Source: Ilex aquifolium (lineage: Eukaryota > Streptophyta > Magnoliopsida > Aquifoliales > Aquifoliaceae). From it: a stretch of DNA of 64,000 nt. Every line of letters starts with the position of its first letter. Position 1 is the stretch's first letter. The notes under the pieces were generated by a model, which was given only the letters and a program-made list of their open reading frames with translations, ran no database searches and had not been told where the DNA came from. The DNA is taken from assembly GCA_951799425.1 (NCBI GenBank), contig OX637409.1, forward strand, positions 13,426,960 to 13,490,959. Reading direction: 5' to 3'. This document shows, piece after piece, positions 52,735 to 63,920 of this stretch. The position numbers and the translations under genes were made by a program.

Positions 52735-54620
52735 TGATTGATGAAAAACGTTGTTGTTTCCCAACCCCTAAACATCACCATTTGACATGTGTATGGCTTA
52801 TAGGACTAAGGGAGTGTCACTCTCCCTCGGGGTGATGCAAGAGATTAGGCAACAACGGATTGGTGGAAAATGGAATGAACAAAATGTGAAATGAAATACG
52901 GGTGTGTGAACAAAAGTGCTCCCCAATCGCAAAGAGTCTTTTGTGTGTCGGTGTTTTACTTGGAAAAGTATTCCAAGGTCGTCTCCTCAGGGAAGGAAAG
53001 TTCAAGTTGTGTGAAGGTGATTTTGCAAAAGGTAAAGAAAGTGAAAAATCTTTTGTTTGTGTTTTGTGAGTGAAGTTTGTGAATGGAAATGCAAGAAAAC
53101 AATTGTTCGCTAATCCAAAGGGTCATTCCAATAGGAATACCAACTCAACTCAAAACCTTCCTCCAAGGGTTTATAGATGAACGATTGATTCGTGGGAAGC
53201 TCGGGACAAATGGAAATGAGGATCTAAGCATAAACCGTGACAAGTCTACGGAATATCAAAGCCTCACAACCAAATGGAGGTGAGGATCCAAGCATACCCC
53301 GTGACAAATGCCTACGGGATATCAAGGACTCACCACCACGTCCACACTCAACCCAGTCAAACCGAACCATCGTACACTGGGGAGGAAAGAAAATAAGTTG
53401 AAATGGAGGGCCCAAGAGGAATTCTCCCTTGAATTAGCCAACTAAAAATCTAGCTACTCATGCATAAAGGAAATACATACAATATGTAAAGAGACATGGT
53501 ATTGAAATGGAGATTAAAGCTTAACTCAATGCCAGAAATCGTAAACTATGAAGAAAAATATTCAATACCCATTTTAAACTTAAAATGAAGAAAACTTGGA
53601 AGCAACAATGGTGGAATCTAGAACATATGATTAAACTTGAAATGTACTTGAAGTAAATGACATTAAATAAAGATTACAAGATCCTTACATTAAACTACAA
53701 GTGAAAAGATGGAAGAAAATGCAAAAACATAAACATTTCTACTATTCATCTTCTTCCTCACTATTCTAAGCTTAGGTAGCCACCCCTCTGCAATGCTGAA
53801 TAATGCTGAATATATGGTGTGTTTGCCTTCAAATTTCGTGCATGGTGGTCCCCCTAGCCTGTGTGCAGGCCTCCCATCAATAGGAGGCTGAGTTGAAGCT
53901 TGGACAGGCTAGGAGAAGGTTAGCCTGCAACTCCCCTGGCAGCCCCCTTCTCTCCCATCCTCATTAATGCCATTGCCTCCAAATGTCTTCAAGTAGGGTG
54001 TAGGAGGCATGGTTGTAGGGATAAAATGTCGGGCTAGGTGTGGGAGAAGTGTAGGTGGGACCCCCAAGCAAGTGGAGATGAGTTGCAGGCGTTTTTGGGC
54101 TGTTCATACACCAGTAGCTTCGGCGTACCGGTACTGAGTACCGGTACGGTGTACCGGTATGGTTTGTCTGCTCCGGACCAGTTTTCATAGAATTGGCATA
54201 ACTTTTAATCCAACCTTCCGATTGAGCTGAAATTTTGACACAATACAGAAGACATCCAGATCTACAACTTTCATGTTTTGAACGGTTTCAGACTCGAAGT
54301 GGATCATGGTCAAAATGGAGGAAAACCGAGGCTCTTCAACCCAGTGGTGTGGCTGCTGGCGCTTTTGTTCCCAAACACCAATACCTCCTTGATTTCTTCA
54401 CTTTTAAGCCTCCAAATCTTCATGTAATGTGTACATGCCCTCACCACACATCCATCATAGTTGCAAGGTCCTAAAATACATGATTTAAGTTATAAAAACA
54501 TGCAACCTCGAGAATTCAACATTATTCATAAAATCGACTAAATCTAAGTACTTAGATGCAAAAGTTGAGTTAAAATGCATGTAATGAGACCATGAAATAT
54601 ACAATATTTTGTGCTCATCA
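52735..54620 (-). mobile_element. Solo LTR F, related to A and D
   Basis: Minus strand TGATGAGCACAAAATATTG at 54620 to TTTTTCATCAATCA at 52735, 1886 bases, flanked by CTGAC on both sides (52730-52734 and 54621-54625) with no internal region between. The U3 palindromes are at 54124-54160. The end near 52735-52760 resembles the A LTR end (AACAACGTTTTT). It formed by LTR-LTR recombination of a former full element. Confidence 0.92.
54124..54160 (-). promoter_or_regulatory. GTACCGGTAC array in solo LTR F
   Basis: Three cores: CGTACCGGTACT, GAGTACCGGTACGG and TGTACCGGTATG. The TGA joint as in D and the outer CG as in A make it intermediate. Confidence 0.65.
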
Positions 54621-55350
54621 CTGACCTCTGGCCACGCTACAACTTATGGAAAGCCCTAATTGATCTCAAGTCTGTTACATGCATGTGTTGTTAATCAAAA
54701 TTGGGATATGGTAAATAGCATTCCTTTTAATTGCGTTAATATTCTTTCATGAGATTATGCCAAACATAAGTAGTTGCTTCTTTAAAATTTCACTCCTTTC
54801 CTAAATTGTGCATGTGATTTTTCGATTGGCCATCTTCTGATCACATTATCTGTGAGAAACAAGTCACTATAATCAGAGTGAACTTTTGCTGAGAGTATAC
54901 TACGTGAGATTTGTGAAATCGAAACTATCCATGGAAGGTGATAAAAGGGAGTATTTGTTACATAACAATTCCTGTTGCTTGAATGATCATTCCTACTGCA
55001 TTGAGAATTTCAAATACCAATGTAACAAATGATAATTTTTGCATAGAATGAATACCTGTGAAATAAGGACGTGTGAGACATAAGTCAAAATTGAGAAGCT
55101 GGTGTCCCAACGACCATGATGCTAATTTACTTTAATCAGCATTCTCCTGTACACATCTGTTCGATTAAAGTTTGTGGGTAGCTTCACTGGAAACCCTCAC
55201 GAGACAACACTCGTCCGCTAGGGTAAACCTAGTGGTTCAACGGCTTGTTGCATAAGCTAAATGCAACCGGATGACCTACGAAAATGGCATTAGGAGTAGA
55301 TTTTTCTTTTTCGTATTACTAGAGACTATCAATATTTAGGTTGGGGAGTG
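54621..55350 (+). other. Post-ORF3 region (second part), triple hairpin and purine tract, plus-strand B
   Basis: Continues the region cut by F. The triple hairpin is at 55187-55268 (ACGAG/CTCGT, CTAGG/CCTAG, TTGCAT/ATGCAA). The 3' purine tract TTTAGGTTGGGGAGTG ends at 55350 before the LTR. Confidence 0.78.
55187..55268 (+). other. Conserved triple-hairpin element (plus-strand B copy)
   Basis: All three stems are kept although the sequence between them differs from the G copy. ACGAG at 55199-55203 pairs with CTCGT at 55210-55214; CTAGG pairs with CCTAG near 55218-55232; TTGCAT pairs with ATGCAA near 55248-55266. Confidence 0.65.
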
Positions 55351-57032
55351 TGATTAGTACTTAAAATTGACATATTATTATGACATTTTAAGACTAATTG
55401 TACTTTAATGGAGTTTAAGTGATGTCATTTCAGGCCCTAAACTGAACAAGGACCCAAGAACAACAAGTACCACACTTGGATGCAGCACCAGCACATTAGA
55501 GCCCAAAATTGGAGAAGCTCGGAGCACAACCAGAATGTTCGAACGCCAACTCACGTTCGAACATCCACCTTACACTGTAGCAGACTCAACTGCTGAAGAG
55601 AAGGCGTGTTGCAGTTAGGAAAGAAGACTGGAGCTCTGAAGCACTTGAGTGTCACGTTCTAACGCCAACTCACGTTCGAACGTGCACTTGAGTTGATGGA
55701 AGACCAGACTACTGCAAAGAGTTGGAACTGAACTTCACAGAAGACCAACAGACCACTCGAGTGAAAGGGTCAGAGCAAATATGGCGTTCGAACGCCCTTA
55801 GTGCAAAAACAGAAGAAACGTTCGAACAGCAGTCAACGTTCGAACGCCCGTAGTGCAAAAACAGAAAAAACGTTCGAACGCCAACTCACGTTCGAACGTT
55901 ATCCATAGACTGGCAGCAGAGTTGTTGACTGTTCACTTGGACTTGGGCGGCAAACACTATTCCTTCACCCCCCCCCCCTTGTCTCCTCCTTTTGCCTATA
56001 AATACTCCCCTTGTTGGAGAGCTATGGGAGCCAAGTAGGAAGTAGGAAAGTTGATGGAGGCTTAGACTCCCACTCTCATTGTAGATTTAGCTCATTTTCC
56101 TTGTATGAAGTTTTTATTTTAGAGATTAGTTTGGCTTTAGTCCAACATCTCTTGCTTGTTATAACAGTAGTTTATGCTTATGCTTATGTTTATGCTTTCA
56201 TTTTTCAGGCATAGAAGAGAGATAGCTCACCTTTTGGTTGAGGAAGCAACCCTCCAATTCTTGGTTGAGGAAGCCACCCTCCAAATGTGACTAGCTTTCT
56301 TCTACTTTTATTGTTCATACATTTCACTTCCATTGCTTGCGCTTCTTTCTTTCTTAGAAGAGTGAAACTCTTCCACTTTTCTAGAGCTTTACCAAAGCGG
56401 TGAAGGGTGGAACGTGATTCACCCATTCTTTGTTAAAGATTGGCTACGCATTTGTTGTTAATTTATCTTATAAGTTCTCTACTTGGAGGGATGAGCATCA
56501 CTCACTTTTCTAGCTTTACCCAAGCCATGAAGAGTGAGTAGTTTCTCATTCACTCTTTAGCAAGAGGAGAAGGGCATGTATGAGTTATTCGGGAATCATA
56601 TTTGTGCAATGTTTTTATGCTTAACGCTTATTTCTTCTTGTTATTGGATGATTGATTGCATCTAGTAAAGCTAAGGTACTTTCTATAATTGTGGGCTCTT
56701 TCTATGACACGGATGACTCTTGCATAGAAAGACTCATCAGTTCAAGGCAAGTACCCCGGCTAGATCCTCATGACTACCCTTCAATCTTCCCCCTTATTGC
56801 ACTTCATTTAAAGAATGGAATATTAATATCATGATTGAATGTCTTGTAGAAACACTTGCTTGTTTGTAGACGGGTTAAGTTTCGGCACAGGCAATTCTTG
56901 TAAACTTCTAGAAAGACATCGGAATCATGGTCTTAATTCTCACAATTCATCTTTATCTTTCGATTAACTTGCTGTTGACACGGGAGTTAATTGAGTTATC
57001 AAACACAATTATGACAAACCGGATAACTAACG
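55351..57032 (+). mobile_element. 3' LTR of plus-strand B (3' end cut)
   Basis: Starts TGATTAGTACTTAAAATTG. GTTCGAAC array 55535-55900, TATA box near 55996. It ends about 57032, some 250 bases short of the LTR end seen at 5335, at a filler junction. Confidence 0.87.
55535..55900 (+). promoter_or_regulatory. ACGTTCGAACGT array, B LTR
   Basis: About ten sites in the same order as in the next copy (57245-57610). The TATA box CTATAAATACTCC follows about 95 bases after the last site. Confidence 0.73.
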
Positions 57033-57077
57033 TGCTGGTGCTGCATCCAATTTTGGGCTCTATTATTATGACAAACC
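57033..57077. other. Filler DNA between tandem B LTR copies
   Basis: GTGCTGGTGCTGCATCC and AATTTTGGGCTCTA are inverted copies of two neighbouring LTR stretches (about 55478-55511). TTATGACAAACCGGA is a direct copy of 57010-57024. Confidence 0.65.
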
Positions 57078-58065
57078 GGACATATTATTATGACATTTTA
57101 AGACTAATTGTACTTTAATGGAGTTTAAGTGATGTCATTTCAGGCCCTAAACAGAACAAGGACCCAAGAACAACAAGTACCACACTTTGATGCAGCACCA
57201 GCACATTAGAGCCCAAAATTAGAGAAGCTTGGAGCACAGCCAGAATGTTCGAACGCCAACTCACGTTCGAACGTCCACCTTACACTATAGCAGACTCAAC
57301 TGCTGAAGAGAAGGCGTGTTGCAGTTAGGAAAGAAGACTGGAGCTCTGAAGCACTTGAGTGTCACGTTCGAACGCCAACTCACGTTCGAACGTGCACTTG
57401 AGTTTATGGAAGACCAGACTACTGCAAAGAGTTGGAACTGAACTTCACAGAAGACCAACAGACCACTCGAGTGAAAGGGTCAAAGCAAATATGGCGTTCG
57501 AACGCCCTTAGTGCAAAAATAGAAGAAACGTTCAAACGGCAGTCAACGTTCGAACGCCCGTAGTGCAAAAACAGAAAGAACGTTTGAACGCCAACTCACG
57601 TTCGAACGTTATCCACAGACTGGCAGCAGAGTTGTTGACTGTTCACTTGGACTTGGGTGGCAAACACTATTCCTTCACCCCCCCCTTGTCTCCTCCTCTT
57701 GCCTATAAATACTCCCCTTGTTGGAGAGCTATGGGAGCCAAGTAGGAAGTAGGAAAGTTGATTGAGGCTTAGACTCCCACTCTCATTGTAGATTTAGCTC
57801 ATTTTCCTTGTATGAAGTCTTCATTTTAGAGATTAGTTTGACTTTAGTCCAACATCTCTTGCTTGTTATAACAGTAGTTTATGCTTATGCTTATGTTTAT
57901 ACTTTCATTTTTCATGCATAGAAGAGAGATAGCTCACCTTTTGGTTGAGGAAGCAACCCTCCAATTCTTGGTTGAGGAAGCAACCCTCCAAATGTGACTA
58001 GCTTTCTTCTATTTTTATTGTTCATACATTTCACTTCCATTGCTTGCGCTTCTTTCTTTCTTAGA
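57078..58065 (+). mobile_element. Second tandem family B LTR copy (both ends cut)
   Basis: Begins about 20 bases into the LTR (CATATTATTATGACATTTT) and follows 55370 onwards almost base for base to about 58065, including the array 57245-57610 and the TATA box near 57705. The high similarity to the neighbour suggests a recent local duplication. Confidence 0.85.
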
Positions 58066-58122
58066 AGAGTGAAACCCAAACCTATTTTTATTTTTATTGT
58101 TCATACATTTCACTTCCATTGC
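58066..58122 (+). other. Filler junction between B LTR and chromovirus E
   Basis: After CCCAAACC comes a second copy of TATTTTTATTGTTCATACAT and the 16 bases after it, already present at about 58012-58047, and then E pol begins. This marks a deletion that removed the 5' half of E. Confidence 0.7.
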
Positions 58123-59932
58123 TTATGGCTCGAGGCAACTCAAAACACATGAGCAGAACTATCCCACTCACGACTTGGAGTTAGCCGCTGTGGTTTTTGC
58201 TCTTAAGTTGTGGAGGTGTTATTTGTATGGAGAGAAATTCCAAGTGTTTTCTGACCATAAGAGCCTCAAATATATCTTCACGCAGAAGGATTTGAATCTC
58301 CGCCAAAGAAGGTGGATTGAGTATTTAGAAGACTACGATCTCACGCTCAATTACCATCCGGGGAAGGCCAATGTAGTCGCCGATGCACTTAGCCGAAAAT
58401 CATGGGGTGAACTCAATGTTCTTGCAAGTAAATGGAAGTGGAGGGATGTCCTTGGAGACTATGATCTATGGGTTGGAGAAGATAGATCTCGGCCATGCCT
58501 ACTCCAACGTAAGGTTGTGGAGTTACAACGAGTGGATCTTGACTTAGAGTCAATTCGAGCTAAATTGGAAAATGGGGAAGCAATTGAAGGGTGGTCTTTG
58601 AGAAATGGAGAACTGAGATATGGGGAGAAGCTATGTGTTCCCGATGATTCGTCCCTAAAGGAAGAGGTACTTGGAGAGTGTCATCGCTCTAAGTTTGTTA
58701 TCCACCCCGGTAGCACAAAAATGTATAGGGACATGAAGCGCCAATATTGGTGGAAGGGAATGAAGAAGGATGTGGCAAGGTTTATAGCACAATGCGCGAT
58801 GTGCCAGCAGGTGAAGATCGAACATCAAAAGCCAGGAGGATTACTACAGTCTTTGCCTATCCCAGAGTGGAAGTGGGATCACATCACCATGGATTTCGTG
58901 TCGGGTTTATCACGGACGTCGCGCGGGCATAATGCAGTATGGGTTATTGTGGATAGACTCACCAAGTCCGCTCATTTCTTGGGTATGAAGACCACGGACA
59001 CATTCGAGACCTTGAGCCAGCTTTATATCCGGGAGATTGTACGATTGCATGGAGTTTCGCTTTCTATTGTGTCGGATCGTGATTCTCGGTTTGTGGCGCG
59101 CTTCTGGCAAAGTCTACAACAAGCCATGGGGACAAAGTTACATTTCAGTACAGCGTTTCATCCCCAAACGGATGGCCAATCCGAGAGGGTGATACAGATT
59201 ATGGAGGACATGTTACGTGCTTGCGCGTTGGACTTCAAAGGAAACTGGAGTGATCACTTGCCGTTGGTGGAGTTTGCGTATAATAACAGCTATCAGGCAA
59301 GCATTGGGATGGCACCGTATGAAACATTGTATGGAAGACCATGTAGATCCCCGATGTGTTGGTTGGAAGCCGGCGAATGTAGTTTCTTTGGACCGGAGAT
59401 TGTTCGAGAAACTACCGAGAAAATTCAACTCATCCGAGAGAGGCTACGCACGGCACAAAGTCGACAGAAAAGCTATGCGGATCAAAGACGGAGACCCTTG
59501 GAATTCAAAGTGGGAGACTACGTGTTCCTCAAAGTGTCGCCCAAGAAAGGAGTATTTAGATTCTGCAAGAAGGGAAAGTTAGCGCCAAGATATACCGGGC
59601 CATTTGAAGTGATCAAAGTTGTGGGTAAAGCGCCGTATCAGTTGCGGTTACCAGCTCATTTGTTTGGGGTACATGACGTGTTTCATGTGTTGATGTTGAG
59701 AAAGTGTCAATCGGATGCAACGCCGGTCATGGACTTGGAAGATATTGAAATTCAAGACGGAGCAACCTATGAAGAACAACCGGTGAAGATTCTCGACGCC
59801 AAAGAGAAGGTGCTCCACAACAAAGTCATCCGACTAGTGAAGGTTTTGTGGCAACACCATGGAGTGGAAGAAGCTACTTGGGAACCGGAGCTAGAAATGC
59901 GAGAGAAGTACCCGCACATATTCGCTACTTGA
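58123..59932 (+). CDS. pol: Chromovirus (Tekay/Del-type) pol, 3' half: RNase H, integrase, chromodomain
   Basis: Open to TGA 59930-59932. The frame is open back to 58097 but the first codons come from filler; true coding starts at YGSRQL. Residues from 58097: RNase H part with the [12 protein letters not shown] region and D53 ([10 protein letters not shown]); integrase zinc finger H206, H213, C243, C246; catalytic D276, D337, E373 (DD35E); a GPF-type C-terminal region ([12 protein letters not shown]); and a chromodomain-like end ([22 protein letters not shown]). No internal stop occurs in 600 codons, so the deletion that removed gag, protease and RT is probably recent. It cannot transpose by itself. 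Confidence 0.92.
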
Positions 59933-59936
59933 GGTA

Positions 59937-59973
59937 AGTTTCGAGGACGAAACTTTCTTTAAGGGGGGTGGAT
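59937..59973 (+). other. Hairpin and 3' polypurine tract of element E
   Basis: AGTTTCG-AGGA-CGAAACT (seven-base stem, AGGA loop, 59937-59954 approximately) followed by TTCTTTAAGGGGGGTGGAT and the LTR. The hairpin design equals that after pol in A/A'/D. Confidence 0.75.
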
Positions 59974-60482
59974 TGTAAACCCCCACATGTTTAGATTAAT
60001 ATAGTAATATAATTTTCTAGTAATTCTAATATAAGCAATGAAGTAACAATAAACTAAACAGATTGTAATAGTAGGAATAAATACTAGGGAGACAAATGGA
60101 TTGTAACGTTTAAGTGTCGAAGGTGTATAAGCTTGAGAAGAGGGATTATGTAAGTTTCTAAAATAATTTAGGTCAAAATAATGCTTCCATTGAATCCGGA
60201 CGGTCAAAAAACATTGGGAGAGGTAATATGGGGTGTATTGGAAACTAGGAAGTATTCCGGAGTGAAAACACACTTAGAGAGAATTTGGGTAAAAATGAGT
60301 TGGGACACCTTCTAGTATTTAGGTCATAACTTTTTATTGTGATCTCTAATGGATCTAAAATTTGGACAGTAGATAGCAGACATCTAGGGCTACAAAAGGG
60401 TATCTCATAAAAGTTTTCCAATTCGACCTCTAAATGGGTCAAAACTGCACTGGAAGTTGGAACAAAAATATGGCAGTCAAAC

Positions 60483-60494
60483 CGTACCGGTACG
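60483..60494 (+). promoter_or_regulatory. CGTACCGGTACG palindrome in chromovirus LTR
   Basis: Perfect 12-base palindrome in the context AAACCGTACCGGTACGCCC, the same context as in the A arrays (AAACCGTACCGG), about 65 bases before the TATA box. Single copy. Confidence 0.6.
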
Positions 60495-61132
60495 CCCGAA
60501 AGAAAAACTGATATTTTGAACAGTAAATGTCGGGGGTTTTGGCTCAAAACCTAGCACTATAAATACCTCAAAACATCTCTTTAGCCTCATTACTCCACTC
60601 CTAACCCTAGAAACACTTAGAGAGAAAGAAAGGAAGAGAGAAACTCAAGATCAAAGGAGAAAAACACAAGATTTAAGGGTGATTCAAGATTCAAGTCCTA
60701 GATTTCAAGAACATTAGGTAGGGGTTTTCTTCCATTCTTGTCCATTGAGGTTAGGGCATAAATATATGTATGTTTTCACTCTCATTCTTATATATATGGT
60801 ATGAAATACTTGATTCTTGACATTCTTGCAAAGATTATCATGTTTTAAACAAATCTATGGTGGAATAACCATTAAATCCCTTTTTCTCATCTTCAAACCC
60901 TAGGTTTCAAGAGTAGGGGTTTTTCTTTTGATTTCTCCCATGTTCTTGATTTCAAAACTTTAGTGTTTCATGTTGAACAACAAAATGGTATTTATGATGA
61001 TCTCTTGTACATGTTCTTATATTACTCTTTGTACAACTACTTGAGAAAATTGGGGGTATATGGAATTGTTTGTTAATTGAGGAAATTGTGGACATCGTAT
61101 TTCTTGTATGGTTGTTTGGAGGAACATGAGTG

Positions 61133-61333
61133 AGAGGTTTCTTGTAAGGATGCTCATTCCTTCTCAAGAGGTTCCTTGTAAGGATGCTTGAGAAACCAAG
61201 CCTTGAGGGTGAGAGGTTCCTTGTAAGGATGCTCATGCCAAAAGAGGACAGTATGTGATTTTCTCAAGAGGTTCCTTGTAAGGATGCTTGAAAAACCAAA
61301 CCTTGAGGGTGAGAGGTTCCTGGTAAGGATGCT
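61133..61333 (+). repeat. GAGGTTCCTTGTAAGGATGC repeats in E LTR
   Basis: Five copies of a 20-base unit (near 61133, 61168, 61212, 61268, 61312), in alternating contexts (GCTCAT or GCTTGAGAAACCAA), so the higher-order unit is about 100 bases. It lies in the transcribed part of the LTR. Confidence 0.75.
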
Positions 61334-62064
61334 CATGCCGGGGAGGACAATCTTATATCATGTGTGGGAAATGGTTTATATTTTGGAAATGGATGTTTAT
61401 TGGAACTTGGTTGTTATTGTTCATTTCTATTACTATTGCTACTTAAACTTGGAAATCCGTTGTAAAATGCCCATGTTTTACTTCAAAGATTATATATGCT
61501 ATTTGTGAAATGAGACCGGCCATTTTATATGTTTTTATAAACCTTGTTCGAGTTTGAGAGGAATGTTGCTACAGAGCTTAGTGCTCACCCCCTACAAACA
61601 ACATATTTCAGGTCTTTGTCTAGAGGAGGAGCTCGGAACTGACGAGCCGGGACATTGGGAAGCACCCATAGAAGGGAACGTAGATCCCGAGGGAGACGCT
61701 TAGTGTTCTATTTTCTTTTGTGATAAACTAGGAAGTTCCTTTTGAGGCAATGTAAAGTCTAACATTATTTTTATATTTCCGCTGCCAAGTGTACTTTAAT
61801 TCTTTTGGGATGTAGATGGCATTGTTTGGCATATTCTTTTGGATAATGATGTAAGTATGTTTATGAATCAATGGACCCGGTGTGGTCAATGTAGTATAAT
61901 TGCACAGGTTGTGTTTTGGGTAGAGCTCCCCGAACAAAGGAGACTCTGCCCAAATTTTGTTAAATGAAGGACCCTCGGTTATTTATGGATTTTTATTAGT
62001 TGCTCTCATGGTATAAATGGTTTTAGAATGTAATGCCGTCCAGGGTGGTATTTGGGGCGTTACA

Positions 62065-62368
62065 GTTACATTATGTCAGATTATGTGTTCCTGCCTATGA
62101 CTGCCTAGTTCAAGAATTTTGTAGTAATGCTGATATAATTGGGAAAAGACAATTATGTGTGTTCGTACGAGGTGTTGTTTTCCAAGTTACACCGGCTACT
62201 ATAGCCGAATTTTTCCGACCCATGCAAAGACAAGAGAACCCACAGTATCCTTATATTGAATTACCTAATTTAAATGTCATAGGAAGAGAAGTGATGGGTA
62301 ATCCAGAATTTTTTTGGGGTAAACCAAACAAATATATAAAGCAAGGGGATTATATATGACAAATACCC
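62065..62368 (+). pseudogene. ORF3 fragment of a second G-type element
   Basis: Reads in one frame DCLVQEFCSNADI, VFVRGVVFQVTPATIAEFF, NPEFFWGKPNKYIKQGD and then stops. It overlaps the G ORF3 piece at 534-770, with clear nucleotide similarity, so it is a different copy. E is inserted at its left end, and similarity ends near GACAAATACC (about 62368). Confidence 0.75.
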
Positions 62369-63110
62369 GTACTCCTTGTTTGTTTATAGCTGATAAGGAT
62401 AGATTTCTAGGCATGGGCCGCCGTGACAGCCGAGCCCAATACGCCCTGAAAACCCAGAATGTGGATTCGGTAGCCCGAAGGAAATGTCCCCAAGCAGGCC
62501 ACATCGAGAGCAGAGGGCCTAAGGGACCAAAGTCCAAAGGGTCCAAAGAGCCAACAGCCCAGCCCTGATCCGAATCTCAGCCCATAACCTAAGATGAGCC
62601 ATGTTACACCATGTGCTCCAAGGACAAGGGGGACCAGCTCTGATTCCTCAGAGTTACACCCTGCAAAAGGCAGAGGGAAGTGGTGCCGAACAAACCAGGG
62701 TGGTTGTGGGCACAGTACCGCCGGTAGACAGAAGAGCTTGTAGGGAAAGGACGAAAGGTCCCCACAAGACTAGGAAAAGGAGGAGGAACAGCAAGAAACC
62801 CTAGGAAGACGCACCATATAAATAGAACAGTAGAAGCAGGGAAGAAGGATCGACTCCTGAGTCGTCTTCCTGACCTTCTCTCCCGTATTTTACTCTTGAT
62901 CCTGGAATACCCAGAGAAGAAAGGTTTTGTAACGGCTTTGTGCCTGTAATTCTCTTATCATCATTTGAGATCAATATACTGCATCAAGGAGTAAGAGTCT
63001 CCATTACAGTGGATGTAGCCCAAGTCCATCGGCGAGGGTGAACCACTTACATTCTGTGTTTGCCATTCCATAACACTAGTTTTCTTAAGCCAACCCTTTA
63101 AAACCCAACA
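62369..63110 (+). other. Unclassified LTR-like promoter region
   Basis: GC-richer than its surroundings. It has a TATA-like CATATAAATAGAACAG at about 62814-62829, a pyrimidine-rich stretch (CCTGACCTTCTCTCCC), and GGATGTAGCCCAAGTCCATC...GGTGAACCAC (63012-63050), a layout typical of the R/U5 part of plant LTRs. I cannot find ends, a primer site or a target duplication, so the family is open. Open frames here lack known domains. Confidence 0.45.
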
Positions 63111-63339
63111 GAACCTCATCAGGCTGGGTTTGGGTGATTAATTCTGAGACATCATCAATAACAATGGGGTGTGAGTAGTCGTTTATATCCTTCAGTGAAG
63201 GGTAAACATATGTATATCATCGGTTAGATTATGGAAATGCTGATGTTTTATATATTTATGTATTATACGTTTCATGCATGATACACCGATGCACATAGTT
63301 TCGGTGCTGAGCCTGGAATTATGTCATCGGTGCATCATC

Positions 63340-63920
63340 AACCTGCCAGTCTAACAACCACGGTGTTCCTACCGGTATGGGTTGTGCTCCACCAGAACGC
63401 TAAGGATGTTTAACTGATGCATGGTACCAAACCTAAATGATCCTCATGAATGACTTGTCCTTCTAGGTTATTAGGGTTTAATTACTATATATAACTATAT
63501 TGCCAGTCTAATAACCACGGTGTTCCTACTGATACGGCTTGTCCTCCACCGGAACGCTGAGGATGTTTAACTGGTATATATATCACAGATAACCAATTGG
63601 GTAATTCAAGTATTCCTCATGAATGGCTTGGCCTTCTAGTTCACTCGAATTAGTCAATTGGCACATCTATAACCAGCTAACCTTAGAAGTTGTTGTGTTA
63701 TGAATAATACCACCAGCTAACCTGAGAAGTTGTTGTGTTATGGTTTAAATATGTATGTACTTACTATCACAAGACATTGAATAATTCAAGTATTCCTCAT
63801 GAATGGTTTGTCCTTCTAGTTTGCTTGGATTAGTTACTTGTCATGCATATAACCAGCTAACCTAAGTCGTTGCTGAGTTATGACTTTATATCACCAGCTA
63901 ACCTAATAAGTTGTTGTGTG
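63340..63920 (+). repeat. Degenerate composite repeat array at right edge
   Basis: Three recurring units. Unit a, CCAGTCTAACAACCACGG with the next 55 or so bases, occurs at about 63345 and 63504. Unit b, CCTCATGAATGGCTTGTCC, occurs near 63445, 63616 and 63794. Unit c, CCAGCTAACCT plus AGTTGTTGTGTTATG, occurs near 63672, 63712, 63852 and 63893. The spacing is about 160-180 bases for units a and b. It is a satellite-like or internally duplicated noncoding sequence that reaches toward the window end. Confidence 0.7.

Larger units (their letters stand above)
59974..62064 (+). mobile_element. 3' LTR of chromovirus E
   Basis: TGTAAACCCCCACATG to GGGGCGTTACA, about 2.09 kb. One CGTACCGGTACG palindrome at 60483-60494 and a TATA box CTATAAATAC at about 60557. 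A short tandem repeat lies at 61133-61333. The next bases GTTAC (62065-62069) would be the target duplication; the left mate is lost. Confidence 0.88.

Noticed and set aside
58747-59582. Extra frames within chromovirus pol
   Set aside because: Out-of-frame shadows of the integrase region.
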